This document shows positions 18,655 to 27,864 of a stretch of 64,000 bases of DNA, in pieces. The position numbers and the translations under genes are program-made. The notes below the pieces were generated by a model. It did not search any database. It had not been told where the DNA came from and saw nothing but the letters and a program-made list of their open reading frames with translations. The stretch spans positions 1,922,001 to 1,986,000 of the forward strand of contig NZ_QUOV01000001.1 in assembly GCF_003390395.1 (NCBI RefSeq), given 5' to 3'. The stretch's first letter is position 1; each line of letters begins with the position of its first letter. The DNA comes from Thalassotalea euphylliae (lineage in GTDB: Bacteria; Pseudomonadota; Gammaproteobacteria; Enterobacterales; Alteromonadaceae).

Positions 18655-18920
18655 ATACCAATCCACATAAATAAATGTTCACTCAGCTTGAGATAAAACG
18701 TTTTAATGCAAGGAGCATGTTTGCTCGTCATAGTTACTCTATTTCAAAAACATGCAACACAGCAGTAAAGCGTTTTAGCCAAGCCTTTCAGGAGCTTTTC
18801 AGCTGCTCAATTGCTGCGCAAAATTTTCTAGATGTAGAGCAACTATATCGGAAAATTTTTTTTTGTACTTAAACCGCTGAAATAGCTCTGAGTAGAGCAT
18901 ATTATTATGCGGATTGGTAT
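18655..18920. mobile_element. MITE-like element with terminal inverted repeats
   Basis: The ends ATACCAATCCACATAA (18655-18670) and TTATGCGGATTGGTAT (18905-18920) are inverted repeats matching at 15 of 16 positions. The 266-base element holds no gene and has an internal inverted pair GCATGTTT/AAACATGC (18715-18722 and 18748-18755). The right end abuts purN: its last base is the first base of the purN stop codon complement. The left end lies 38 bases from the DUF3108 start. A second 10-base copy of the end, GGATTGGTAT, lies alone at 17767-17776. I see no transposase, so mobilisation would be by an enzyme in trans. Family identity is not known to me. Confidence 0.7.
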
Positions 18921-19564
18921 TATTCTTCGCTTGCATATCCTGACATAGGCAAAGGTGTGTCATCAAGTATTGCTTTTTCGTCCACCATTTTTAATCGCCC
19001 TTGGCATAGCCATTTGACGACAAGTGGGTAGATACGGTGCTCTTGTTCATGAACTCTAGCAGCTAGCTCGTCGGCTGTGTCATTCTCAAATACAGGCACT
19101 TTCGCTTGCAGAATAACTGGGCCACCATCTAACTCTTCAGTTACAAAATGAACACTAACGCCATGTTCGTCGTCACCTGCATCAATGGCGCGCTGATGCG
19201 TATTCAAGCCTTGGTATTTGGGTAACAGAGATGGGTGGATATTAACAAGTCGACCTTGATAATGTTGAACAAATGCTGGCGTTAAAATGCGCATAAAGCC
19301 AGCAAGCACAACAACGTCCGGTTGATACTTATCAATGGCTGCCATCAAGGCGTCATCATAAGCTTCTCTAGTGGCAAAATCATGATGGGATAGTGTGGTG
19401 GTGGCGATATCGGCGTTGGCAGCACGTTCTAGGCCATAAGCGTCAGCTTTATTCGATAATACGCCAACCACTTGGCCCGGATAATCTGGCGATTTGCAGG
19501 CGTCGATAATCGCCTGCAAATTAGTCCCACTGCCAGAAATTAAAACGAGAATTCGGCAGGACAT
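18920..19564 (-). CDS. purN: Phosphoribosylglycinamide formyltransferase
   Basis: 214 residues, the usual length. It transfers a formyl group from 10-formyl-THF to GAR in purine synthesis. The active-site motif NIHPSLLPKYQG (Asn and His) and the loop VHFVTEELDGGPVILQ (catalytic Asp) are intact, as is the SGSGTNLQA phosphate loop. It follows purM by 5 bases, so the two are translated together. Its stop codon overlaps the last base of the MITE-like element. Confidence 0.97.
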   Translation of the reverse strand: MSCRILVLISGSGTNLQAIIDACKSPDYPGQVVGVLSNKADAYGLERAANADIATTTLSHHDFATREAYDDALMAAIDKYQPDVVVLAGFMRILTPAFVQHYQGRLVNIHPSLLPKYQGLNTHQRAIDAGDDEHGVSVHFVTEELDGGPVILQAKVPVFENDTADELAARVHEQEHRIYPLVVKWLCQGRLKMVDEKAILDDTPLPMSGYASEE

Positions 19565-19569
19565 TTAGC

Positions 19570-20616
19570 TTACTCCTGACCAATAACGACTTGTTCTTGA
19601 TCTTCTGCTTTGGTTTGGATTTCACCAATGTGCCAAGCTTGCTCGCCGTGTGCCTTAAGAATTTCAAGACTTTGTTCAACAGCATCTTGAGGCACAGCGA
19701 TAATCATACCAACACCACAGTTAAAGGTACGGTACATTTCATGGGTTGTAACATTACCTTTTTCTTGTAACCAATTAAAAATGCTTGGCCACTGCCAAGA
19801 TGTTTCATTAATAACTGCTTTAGCATTTTCAGGTAGTACGCGTGGAATATTTTCCCAGAAGCCACCACCGGTAATATGTGATAGCGCATGAACGTCTACT
19901 TCTTTGAGCAGTGCAAGTACAGATTTAACGTAAATCTTCGTTGGTTCAAGTAAGTGTTCGCCAATTGATTTACCGTCAAGTAGCTCGTTGGTGTCACAAC
20001 CGCTTACTTCTAGCACTTTGCGAATTAATGAGTAACCATTTGAGTGCGGGCCAGAAGAGCCAAGAGCAATCAGTTGGTCACCAGCGGCAACTTTTTGTCC
20101 GTCTAATACTTTTGATTTTTCAGCAACGCCAACACAGAAGCCAGCAATATCGTAATCGCCTTGATGATACATGCCAGGCATTTCAGCAGTTTCACCGCCA
20201 ACTAACGCACAGCCTGCTTGCACGCAGCCTTCAGCAATACCGTTAACCACACTTGCGGCAACTGGAACGTCTAACTTAGCGGTTGCATAATAATCAAGGA
20301 AGAACAGTGGCTCCGCCCCTTGAACAATTAAGTCGTTAACACACATAGCAACAAGATCGATACCAACCGTGTCGTGTTTTGCTAAATCAATCGCTAAACG
20401 CAATTTTGTGCCAACGCCATCTGTACCCGCTACTAACACAGGCTCTTTATAACCAGTTGGTAATTGGCAAACCGAGCCAAATCCACCTAAACCACCCATT
20501 ACTTCTGGGCGAGTTGTGCGCTTTACCGCGCCCTTAATGTTTTCTACTAACTCATTGCCTGCATCGATATCGACACCAGCGTCCTTATAGCTTAGGGATT
20601 GCTTTTGTTCGCTCAC
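19570..20616 (-). CDS. purM: Phosphoribosylaminoimidazole (AIR) synthetase
   Basis: 348 residues, matching the family length (345 in E. coli). It closes the imidazole ring of FGAM with ATP. The start is placed at a GTG ([20 protein letters not shown]), which has gaggt upstream and aligns with the E. coli N-terminus; a TTG 21 bases upstream is less suitable. The glycine-rich GGETAEMPG and GVGTKLRLA motifs for ATP binding are intact. It is the first gene of a purMN unit; I see no PurR-like box in the upstream 130 bases. Confidence 0.96.
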   Translation of the reverse strand: MSEQKQSLSYKDAGVDIDAGNELVENIKGAVKRTTRPEVMGGLGGFGSVCQLPTGYKEPVLVAGTDGVGTKLRLAIDLAKHDTVGIDLVAMCVNDLIVQGAEPLFFLDYYATAKLDVPVAASVVNGIAEGCVQAGCALVGGETAEMPGMYHQGDYDIAGFCVGVAEKSKVLDGQKVAAGDQLIALGSSGPHSNGYSLIRKVLEVSGCDTNELLDGKSIGEHLLEPTKIYVKSVLALLKEVDVHALSHITGGGFWENIPRVLPENAKAVINETSWQWPSIFNWLQEKGNVTTHEMYRTFNCGVGMIIAVPQDAVEQSLEILKAHGEQAWHIGEIQTKAEDQEQVVIGQE

Positions 20617-20747
20617 GAGAAACCTCAAATTGTTCAAAAGGATTTTTGAAAGCGCATATTCTAACAGCGCATTTAGGGAGATAAAATCTTTATCAGAAAT
20701 TATTTTTAAGTGAAAACTTTGTCGCTAATTATGTTAAGATCGACACT

Positions 20748-21863
20748 ATGAAATTGATTCAATTAAACAAAATGTTCCACGCGCTGGTATTAATTTTAAC
20801 CACATTTAGTATATTTTCAGCAGCAGCGATTGAAGTAACTGATTTGTATCAAGCAAAAGTCGCGGTTGACTCGCAAGCAAACAAAGATCGCAACCAAGCA
20901 ATTAAAAAAGCCATGGCGGCTGTGTTACTTAAAGTGGGTGGTCAAGAATCGGTATTAACCAATAGCGAAGTAAAGCGACAGTTAAGTCGTTACAATCAAT
21001 ATCTCACGCAATATCGCTACGAGCGCGATAGCGAACAGCTCTTTCTCGTGGCGATGTTCGATGAAAACAAAATCAACCAATTATTCCAACAACAAAACCT
21101 AGCCATTTGGGGGAGCTTACGCCCGCAGATTTTAGTTTGGCTGTTAAATGAAAACGACTTGAACCGAGAGGTAGTGGCTGAATCAGCTGGACTTCCTTGG
21201 CCCAAACAAGTGAATGATTTTTCTGAGCAGCGCGGCCTGCCGTTATTATTACCGCTAATGGATCTAGAAGATTCGCTGCAAGTAAACGTAACTGATTTAT
21301 GGGGGCGTTTTGCCGATGCAACTGAACAAGCAGCGGCAAGATACTTTGTTGATGCCAACTTAATTATTCGAATTTCAAACAGCAGCTTGTTGAGCGAGCA
21401 AGATCAGCAAGTGGCATGTGAAGGCGTGCTATGCCAACAACCTAGTTGGTATGCGGTTGATTGGTCGCTATTGGCCGAACGCCAGCAGTTTGGTGAAACC
21501 TATGAAGGAAGTGATGTGGCGGCGCTATTATCACAAGTATTAAAAGATGTTGCGTCTGTGGTTTATCAAGACTACGCGCTATCTACCGATTTGAACAATG
21601 AATTGCTAATCGACGTGGCTAATGTTGACTCATTAACAAGCTATGTCGAAATTCATCAATTTCTAACTGCTTTGTCAGCGGTTGAGTCGGTAACTTTAGT
21701 CGAAGCAGAAGAACAAACTAGAACATTTAAGCTTAATTTACTCGGTTCAAAAAAAGCCTTATTGGCGTCACTTAAATTAAATGATCAGCTACAACAGTAT
21801 ATCGACCCTTTAGTTGGCGAAGAGCCAGGTGCAAACCCTGTGTTTTATTGGAGAAAACAATGA
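20748..21863 (+). CDS. DUF2066 family exported protein
   Basis: 371 residues with a signal peptide (cleavage likely after SAAA) and a DUF2066 region starting IEVTDLYQAKVAVDSQANKDRNQAIKKAM. The family lies beside hda in many gammaproteobacteria. The stop codon overlaps the hda start in an ATGA, so translation is coupled. No enzyme motif is visible; the function is unknown. It is divergent from purM. Confidence 0.85.
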   Translation: MKLIQLNKMFHALVLILTTFSIFSAAAIEVTDLYQAKVAVDSQANKDRNQAIKKAMAAVLLKVGGQESVLTNSEVKRQLSRYNQYLTQYRYERDSEQLFLVAMFDENKINQLFQQQNLAIWGSLRPQILVWLLNENDLNREVVAESAGLPWPKQVNDFSEQRGLPLLLPLMDLEDSLQVNVTDLWGRFADATEQAAARYFVDANLIIRISNSSLLSEQDQQVACEGVLCQQPSWYAVDWSLLAERQQFGETYEGSDVAALLSQVLKDVASVVYQDYALSTDLNNELLIDVANVDSLTSYVEIHQFLTALSAVESVTLVEAEEQTRTFKLNLLGSKKALLASLKLNDQLQQYIDPLVGEEPGANPVFYWRKQ

Positions 21864-22615
21864 AGCAAGATGCACAATTAGCACTGGCTGTGCACTTGCC
21901 TGATGATGAAACGTTTGAGAGTTATACTGGCAACACTAATCTAACAGTACTCAAAATTTTACGGGATTTCGTCAGCCAATTAAGGTTTTCGCATACTCAT
22001 AAAACGCAAAATTCAACGCAACCTGATTTGATTGAAACGGTCAATAGTTTTTATTTATTTGGCTTATCAGGCGCTGGTAAATCTCATTTATTGCATGCCG
22101 CCAGCAACTATGCCGACAGCTTAGGTAAAACCTCATTGTGTCTGCCAATGTCTGAGATTATTGAGATGCCAGTTGAAGTGCTGGAAGGGCTTGAACAAAT
22201 TGATTTAATTTGTGTTGATGATATTCAGCTGATTCGCGGTAATATGGTTTGGCAACAAGCAATATTTGACCTGTTTAATCGCGTTAAAGAGCAGGGCAAG
22301 CAAATTCTGATTGCGGGCACAAACTCAGTGCAAGACCTGTCACTAGAGTTACCTGATCTCAAATCACGATTGAGTTGGGGTTATGTTGAGCAGCTAAAAC
22401 AATTAACCGACGATGAGAAAATGGCGGTGGTTGCAAGGCGCGCCCGTCAGCGTGGCTTAAATATTCAACCAGACGTAATTAAGTATCTATTGAATCATTT
22501 TAGCCGTGACACAACCGCTTTAATTCAATACTTGGATACACTCGATAAGTTGTCGATACGTGAACAACGCAAAATTACTATTCCATTTATCAAAGAAGCG
22601 CTAGCCAATAGTTAG
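21860..22615 (+). CDS. hda: DnaA regulatory inactivator Hda-like AAA+ protein
   Basis: 251 residues, close to E. coli Hda (233-248). Hda, with the sliding clamp, stimulates ATP hydrolysis on DnaA after initiation. The ATG overlaps the preceding stop codon; an ATG 12 bases earlier is less likely. Walker A GLSGAGKSHLLHA, Walker B ICVDDIQLI, and the sensor/arginine-finger segment PDLKSRLSWG are all present. The N-terminal clamp-binding peptide is altered: it reads QLALAVHLPDDETF where E. coli has QLSLPLYLPDDETF, so the usual Pro is Ala. The rest is orthodox. Confidence 0.93.
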   Translation: MKQDAQLALAVHLPDDETFESYTGNTNLTVLKILRDFVSQLRFSHTHKTQNSTQPDLIETVNSFYLFGLSGAGKSHLLHAASNYADSLGKTSLCLPMSEIIEMPVEVLEGLEQIDLICVDDIQLIRGNMVWQQAIFDLFNRVKEQGKQILIAGTNSVQDLSLELPDLKSRLSWGYVEQLKQLTDDEKMAVVARRARQRGLNIQPDVIKYLLNHFSRDTTALIQYLDTLDKLSIREQRKITIPFIKEALANS

Positions 22616-22695
22616 ACAGCTTGTTGTTTAGCGCTTTTCGTCACTTTTTTGTCATTTGCCTTTTTCTTAGTTTGGCTTCCTATCAACTAAGGTAG

Positions 22696-24612
22696 TCATT
22701 GATTTGTGTTACTGCGTTTCGGTAAAGGTTTACTGTAGTAATGGTATTGACGATTACTGGTGTTAGCAGAGGTGCCATCGTTAGCACTTTTTGCCCTTGC
22801 TCGGCCATTAGTGTTTGGGCTTAGTGACAGATTGTCTCGCCAACTGGCACCAGCAACAAAAGGGATTGCTGCAGGTAGTTCAGCAATTGCTGCTTGTGCA
22901 TCGAATTCTGGATAAACAAAGTTGGTTGTATAAGCGGCGCGATCAACAATTTGTGGTTGAGATAGTCGGCCACGCTGTCCCCACTCAACGATGTAGTCGT
23001 TGCGATTATCATTGACGTTGTTAGGGTTATTGGTGACCGCAACATCGCGCTGAACGCCATATCTATGTTGCATCATTAACTCTTCAAAGAGCATGGCAAA
23101 GTCTTCACGTTCAGTGCTAAAACCATAAAAATGCACTGCCTTGTCTGGTTCAAACAGTGTACGAACATCTTGTGGTAAATACGCCTTTTGAATGTCTGTT
23201 GCATTACCCGTGTTGTAGCGTACTTGCGCCAAATCTTTCATTACTTGGCTTTCCAGTGGGCTAAATGCGGTGAGCAACTCAGAGCGGGCCGCATTGTCTA
23301 GCGCAGCATCTAACACGCGGGCTTGGCTATTTAGCGATGACCAGTTAGTTTGTGGAAAGAAATCATTGGCATGGGCAAGCTCGTGGTAAAGCAAGTAGCC
23401 AAGTGGGTAGGTAAGTGCTGAAAGCGGACGTTCTACTCGCTCATCTTTAGCGTAAAATTCAAATGCGTAATCGTTGTCTTTAACGTAACGCCATGGAATC
23501 GCAAATTGTAAATCATCGCCTAAACCTGAACGAAAATCTGGCGCTTCGTTAATTGTGTCGCGCTGTCGTGGTGTTAGCCAAAAGTTCTCTGCATCTAGGT
23601 AGATAGCACCGGTTGCCGCCCAGTAAAATGATGGTCTAACATCATAGGCAATAACAACCGCTGTTGTTGCTCTGAGTAACTGCTTAAAGTCATCGTGAGG
23701 GTCGAGTTGCTCTAAAAATGCTTTAAAGTTATCGCCCATCCATTGATGAGAGACTACTACTCTGTTCATCACATCATCGACACTTGGTGTTAACGTTTGT
23801 TGTGCCAGTAGTGGAAGTCGCTCTAATGTGCATGAGGAGTTGAGAGCATTGCTATAAACACAATTGGCTAACTGATTCGCATAGGGGCTATTTGGGTTAT
23901 ACGGAAATACGCGGGCAACGCGATCGTCAAAATAAGCAGCATTGCTAATACTTTCAGCTTGTTCTACCAATATCGTGACAGTTTCTGAGGATTGACGGTT
24001 ATTAACATTAGCGCTGACTTCAAATGAGAAAAGCGTATCTTGTGAAACTGCTGGCGCGTTAAAAATCAACACATTGTCACTGGTACTACTGAGGCTTATT
24101 GAAGGCCCTTGGGTTTGTCGCCAATTGACATTAGATAAGGTGACAGCTTCATTTTGCCCACTAAATACGCGAAGTGATACCTTATTCTGCGCTAATACGG
24201 CTTGTCCCGTCGGGATGGAAAGTGTGGCGTTATCTGCGGAGACATCAATCGCAGCGTTTAAGGTTTTCGCTTGCCCATTTTCATTGAAACTCACTTGGAA
24301 TTGATAGTTGCCACTTTCTGTCGGAACTACCGATAAAACTTTGTGATTGGTTGTGACAAGGTCGATTGCTTGTCCACTGGCTTGCGACCAAGTAATGTTG
24401 GAAATGTTAGTATCAGGTGCATGTAGGATGAGCTCGGCGGCCTGATTAGTACTAACGTTGTTGCCATCAATAACAATCTCAGCGTTTTTTGCTGCGCTGC
24501 CACTGTTGTTAGGGCTTGGTTGAGTTGTTGAGTCACCCGAGGAGCCACCGCCGCAGCTATAAAGCGTTGGTAAGGCAATGATAAATGCACAGTTAATTAG
24601 TTTTTTATTCAT
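22696..24612 (-). CDS. Lipoprotein with Ig-like repeats and HExxH metallopeptidase motif
   Basis: 638 residues. The signal peptide ends in a lipobox (LYSC, then GGGSSGDS), so it is likely anchored. Next come two Ig/PKD-like beta domains (roughly residues 40-220, with repeated NNxVLxV and SGNYQFQVS-type strands), then a Cys-poor C-terminal region with YLLYHELAHANDF. The HELAH motif (His410, Glu411, His414) fits a zinc metallopeptidase, but I cannot locate the third ligand or match a family. The C-terminus is rich in Ser/Asn/Arg. An aggag site lies upstream of the ATG. It may be a surface protease or a wall/polymer-binding protein. Confidence 0.65.
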   Translation of the reverse strand: MNKKLINCAFIIALPTLYSCGGGSSGDSTTQPSPNNSGSAAKNAEIVIDGNNVSTNQAAELILHAPDTNISNITWSQASGQAIDLVTTNHKVLSVVPTESGNYQFQVSFNENGQAKTLNAAIDVSADNATLSIPTGQAVLAQNKVSLRVFSGQNEAVTLSNVNWRQTQGPSISLSSTSDNVLIFNAPAVSQDTLFSFEVSANVNNRQSSETVTILVEQAESISNAAYFDDRVARVFPYNPNSPYANQLANCVYSNALNSSCTLERLPLLAQQTLTPSVDDVMNRVVVSHQWMGDNFKAFLEQLDPHDDFKQLLRATTAVVIAYDVRPSFYWAATGAIYLDAENFWLTPRQRDTINEAPDFRSGLGDDLQFAIPWRYVKDNDYAFEFYAKDERVERPLSALTYPLGYLLYHELAHANDFFPQTNWSSLNSQARVLDAALDNAARSELLTAFSPLESQVMKDLAQVRYNTGNATDIQKAYLPQDVRTLFEPDKAVHFYGFSTEREDFAMLFEELMMQHRYGVQRDVAVTNNPNNVNDNRNDYIVEWGQRGRLSQPQIVDRAAYTTNFVYPEFDAQAAIAELPAAIPFVAGASWRDNLSLSPNTNGRARAKSANDGTSANTSNRQYHYYSKPLPKRSNTNQ

Positions 24613-24648
24613 GCTAAAACTCCTGTGAATGACTCAAAATAAAGGTGG

Positions 24649-25032
24649 TTACTCTTCACCCTTCTTCTTTCTGATACTTAACCCGAGCTCTTGACCTCGA
24701 TATTTCGCGTAATAAGTACCACCAAAAAACATCAGGCTGGCAAATATTAGTTCAATCAATGGGTAAAGCTTATTGGCTGACACCCATAAACTGGTCAAGC
24801 TGTGTAGGAAATACCACATGACAATAAAATTAGACCAGGCAAAGGTATAAGGATTTCCTTTAAACATACCCTTAGCTGGAAAAAATAACGGCACTACGAA
24901 TAAAACTAACGCTAGCCAAGGGCCAAGTGAGCTTGGTTCAAGCACCAGTAACCACAGTGGCATAAATGCCAATAAACCAAAGTAGCCAATTAGGGCTATT
25001 TTTTTATAGGTTGCAGTGTTGATGGATTTCAT
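24649..25032 (-). CDS. DUF2069 family inner-membrane protein
   Basis: 127 residues, mostly four membrane segments with a basic tail (IRKKKGEE). The motif GMFKGNPYTFAWSNFIVMWYF and the following LHSLTSLW are the family signature. It is found near yfgD/bepA in other genomes, as here. Function unknown. The gene starts 28 bases after the arsC-like gene stop on the same strand. Confidence 0.88.
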   Translation of the reverse strand: MKSINTATYKKIALIGYFGLLAFMPLWLLVLEPSSLGPWLALVLFVVPLFFPAKGMFKGNPYTFAWSNFIVMWYFLHSLTSLWVSANKLYPLIELIFASLMFFGGTYYAKYRGQELGLSIRKKKGEE

Positions 25033-25060
25033 TGAAGTTAAGGCCTATTTAACTAATGGG

Positions 25061-25399
25061 CTACAGCAAAGCACTAACATTTTCTGGTGGACGACCAATA
25101 ACGGCTTGTTCACCTTTAACCACAATGGGGCGCTCCATTAGTTTAGGAGTAGCGGCCATGGCGGCAAATAATGTATCGTCATCTGCGCCTTTTAGTGCTT
25201 GCTCTTTAAATTCGGTTTCTTTAGTGCGCATCATATCAATAGGTGCAACCGATAATTTTTTTGCTAAATCGCGCAGTGCATCTTCAGACAATGGAGTTTT
25301 TAAATATTCCACTACTTCATGCTCAGCATTAGCAGATTCGATAAGTTGAAGTGTTTGGCGGCTCTTTGAGCAGCGTGGATTATGGTAAATAGTTAACAT
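25061..25399 (-). CDS. ArsC-family glutaredoxin-dependent reductase (YfgD-like)
   Basis: 112 residues. The active-site motif NPRCSKSRQTL, with the redox Cys near residue 10, and the later RPIVV motif place it in the ArsC family. There is no ars operon nearby. The gene lies between the DUF2069 gene and bepA, the same neighbourhood as E. coli yfgD. That context favours a stress or redox role over arsenic resistance. It may still reduce arsenate in vitro, as many relatives do. Confidence 0.85.
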   Translation of the reverse strand: MLTIYHNPRCSKSRQTLQLIESANAEHEVVEYLKTPLSEDALRDLAKKLSVAPIDMMRTKETEFKEQALKGADDDTLFAAMAATPKLMERPIVVKGEQAVIGRPPENVSALL

Positions 25400-25444
25400 A
25401 AATTTTCTCAGTGTTTACATGTTAGATACGCTTGCAGCAATGGT

Positions 25445-26896
25445 TTACAAGCGTTTTAGTTTATTTTGTTGGTCTTCAAATTGTAAAATACGGGCTTTAA
25501 TTCGCTTTTGGATTAGTGGTTTCCCTTCCGCAAAATTATAGCCAGTTTGTAACTCGTCAATTGCTTTAGGGTAAGCGCCTAGTAGGGCATAAACTTCTGC
25601 CTGTGTGGTATGCATCAACGCTGTTTTTTTCGCTTTGCGGTAAACTTCATTTAGTAAATCGTAAGCAATAAAGTGCTTTGGCTTGACGAGTAAGAAATCT
25701 TGTAGCACTTGTTCAGCTTGATCGTATTGTTGGTTTTTTTGCAGTGCATTAGCATAGTTCAATGCCACCACTTGGTTGTTCGGCATTAGTAAATTTAGCG
25801 CTGCTAACATGTCGATTGCACTTTGATAATCCTCTAGTTCGAGGTAGGTATCAGTTAAAGCGTCAACATAAAACAAGTTACGTTTGTCATTAGCCAGCAA
25901 CTGCTCTAGCAACTGTTTTGCTTGGTTATAATCTTCATTAGCAAAATAGGAAAGTGCTAAACCATAGTTAGCCGCTTCTTTAATGGCATACTGTTGCTGT
26001 TTAAGAATGTGCTGAAATTGTGTGATATTGTTTTTCGGCTCACCTTGATATCGCGCTTGAATGCGCGCTTTAGCCAACTCAAATTCTAGGCTAGGTGGCA
26101 GCTGAGTTCTTGGGTAATTTTGTGCTCTTAAACGGGCATCACTAATTCGAGATTCTGGCAGTGGATGCGTCAATAGCATTGCCGGCGGCTTAGATTTATA
26201 GCGGAACCGTTCAGCCATCTTGCCAAAAAAGTTCGGTGCACCCATTGGATCAAAATTACTATTCACCAATAACGCGATGCCGACGCGATCTGCCTCTTTC
26301 TCGTTGCCTCGCGTGTAATTTAATGAGGCTTGCTGGCTTGCGGCAACACTGGTACTTAGCGCCGCAATACCAACGGTTGGGTTAACTAAGGTCAGCAAAA
26401 CCCCACCGAGCATACCTGCTAGCGTGAGCGGTTGGTTGGCTGATTGCGCTTCCAGCCGACGAGCCAAATGGCGCTGAGTAACGTGTGATATTTCATGGGC
26501 AAGTACTGACGCTAGTTCACTTTCCGTATCAGCTGTAGTGATAAGCCCAGAATGCACACCAACATGGCCGCCGAAGAAGGCAAAGGCATTAAGTTCATTG
26601 TTGTTTAATACAAAAAACTTAAATTTGTAGTTAACATCTTGCGCATTTCTAACCAAGCGGTTACCAAGGTGGTTAAGGTATTCGGTGATCACCGGATCGT
26701 GCAAAATAGGTTGTGTGGCCCTTAAATGGCGCATCATGGCGTCACCGACCACCCGTTCTTTATCGATTGATAAAATACTTGAGCCGGCAGCCCCTATTTC
26801 AGGTAATTCATTTTTGTCTTGTTGTGCATTAATAGGAGAACTACCAATGGTTAAGCACAGACCAATACTGAGTAAAACAGGTTTAAGCTTAAACAA
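25445..26896 (-). CDS. bepA: Periplasmic M48 metalloprotease/chaperone BepA
   Basis: 483 residues, close to E. coli BepA (487). It promotes assembly or removal of outer-membrane proteins such as LptD. Signal peptide, then an M48 domain with His134-Glu-x2-His138 (AHEISH) and the third-ligand helix GNEKEADRVG, then about four TPR repeats (residues 310-450). THPLPESR contains the His that switches the active site in E. coli. It appears to start with TTG, since in-frame codons upstream give only a stop before another start; the gap to the preceding gene is 2 bases, so reinitiation is likely. Confidence 0.9.
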   Translation of the reverse strand: MFKLKPVLLSIGLCLTIGSSPINAQQDKNELPEIGAAGSSILSIDKERVVGDAMMRHLRATQPILHDPVITEYLNHLGNRLVRNAQDVNYKFKFFVLNNNELNAFAFFGGHVGVHSGLITTADTESELASVLAHEISHVTQRHLARRLEAQSANQPLTLAGMLGGVLLTLVNPTVGIAALSTSVAASQQASLNYTRGNEKEADRVGIALLVNSNFDPMGAPNFFGKMAERFRYKSKPPAMLLTHPLPESRISDARLRAQNYPRTQLPPSLEFELAKARIQARYQGEPKNNITQFQHILKQQQYAIKEAANYGLALSYFANEDYNQAKQLLEQLLANDKRNLFYVDALTDTYLELEDYQSAIDMLAALNLLMPNNQVVALNYANALQKNQQYDQAEQVLQDFLLVKPKHFIAYDLLNEVYRKAKKTALMHTTQAEVYALLGAYPKAIDELQTGYNFAEGKPLIQKRIKARILQFEDQQNKLKRL

Positions 26897-26898
26897 AA

Positions 26899-27534
26899 TT
26901 ATCCCACTTCATTGTTATTAGAGTTAGCTAGACCAGCGATAAGTGCATCTTTGTGATGTTTGATGGCTTCTTGGAAAAATCTAGCGATATTAGGTCCTTT
27001 GACCTCAACGATTTCAAATGATTCATCCAAATAGCCAATTAATCTTTCAACTCTGCGGTAAATATGACGGATCAGCGCGACATCCGCTTGATCGCCGTTT
27101 TCAGCGGTTATCATAATAAATGACATTAAACTGTTAACGCGAAATAAGCGGCGCATCGCTTCTGGGATCCAGCGTTGAAATGGACACATGGGGTGATCGA
27201 TCATGTTGTGATTCATTCGTTGACCGCGAATGACAGGGTAGCAATGAAGCTCATAGCCCATGTCGTTGTATACATGACGCAGGCTGACTTGTGGTTTAAT
27301 CGCAACTGTTATCTCACCACTATTATCAACATTGCCTTTTAGTAAATTTAGATTCCAGTACTTTTTATCTAAAATATTGGTGTAGCCACTTTCAAACCCG
27401 TGACTGAGGATACCATCAAGTTCACCTGCCGAACTGGCGACCATATGATAGAGCGCTGAAACATCTCCCCAAGTGAGCTGCTTTTTTAAAGCGTTTATTT
27501 CTTTTAAATCGACTGTTTCAGGTAAATCCAGCAT
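26899..27534 (-). CDS. Hypothetical protein upstream of bepA
   Basis: About 211 residues from the ATG used here; a TTG 24 bases earlier would lengthen it by 8. I do not recognise the family. It is soluble, without signal peptide or membrane segment, and has several conserved-looking blocks such as GYELHCYPVIRGQRM, and WIPEAMRRLFRVNS near the middle. It ends 2 bases before bepA's start, so the two are probably cotranslated; its job may relate to envelope stress, but that is only inference from position. No strong ribosome site is visible. Confidence 0.6.
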   Translation of the reverse strand: MLDLPETVDLKEINALKKQLTWGDVSALYHMVASSAGELDGILSHGFESGYTNILDKKYWNLNLLKGNVDNSGEITVAIKPQVSLRHVYNDMGYELHCYPVIRGQRMNHNMIDHPMCPFQRWIPEAMRRLFRVNSLMSFIMITAENGDQADVALIRHIYRRVERLIGYLDESFEIVEVKGPNIARFFQEAIKHHKDALIAGLANSNNNEVG

Positions 27535-27635
27535 ATATACACAAATGGTTGAAAACAAAATTAAACTACGACACTTGTTGTATTCGATTGTCGCAAATTA
27601 GATAATCAAACAAAAGAGCTGTGTAACAATTTACA

Positions 27636-27857
27636 ATGAATTATCAGTATGACGCCAGTGGCGAAGTGTGCCCGTTGCCTTTAGTTAAGCTGCGAGTGTT
27701 ACTGAAAAAAATGAAAATTGGTGATAGTTGTCGATTATTAATAAAAGACACGGGATCGAAGAGCGATATTCCCAAATTGCTCGACAAACTTAATTACCCA
27801 TACACGTCAATCATCATTGATGATGGGATTCAAGAACTCAATATTAGGATCAGGTAA
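27636..27857 (+). CDS. TusA/SirA-like sulfur carrier protein
   Basis: 73 residues, the usual size. The motif EVCPLPLVKLR, with Cys and CPxP, is the TusA signature; in family members this Cys carries a persulfide. The fold is a small beta-alpha-beta-alpha-beta unit. It precedes perM by 7 bases, suggesting cotranscription. Divergent from the hypothetical gene above. In E. coli the true tusA is elsewhere, so this is a family assignment only. Confidence 0.85.
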   Translation: MNYQYDASGEVCPLPLVKLRVLLKKMKIGDSCRLLIKDTGSKSDIPKLLDKLNYPYTSIIIDDGIQELNIRIR

Positions 27858-27864
27858 CAATTTT

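Noticed and set aside
18675..18872. A 65-codon rightward frame between purN and DUF3108
   Set aside because: It lies wholly within the MITE-like element, has no ribosome site and no recognisable protein.
25061..25399. An arsenic resistance locus, based on the ArsC-family gene
   Set aside because: No arsR, arsB or acr3 gene is near, and the neighbourhood is the conserved yfgD-bepA region.
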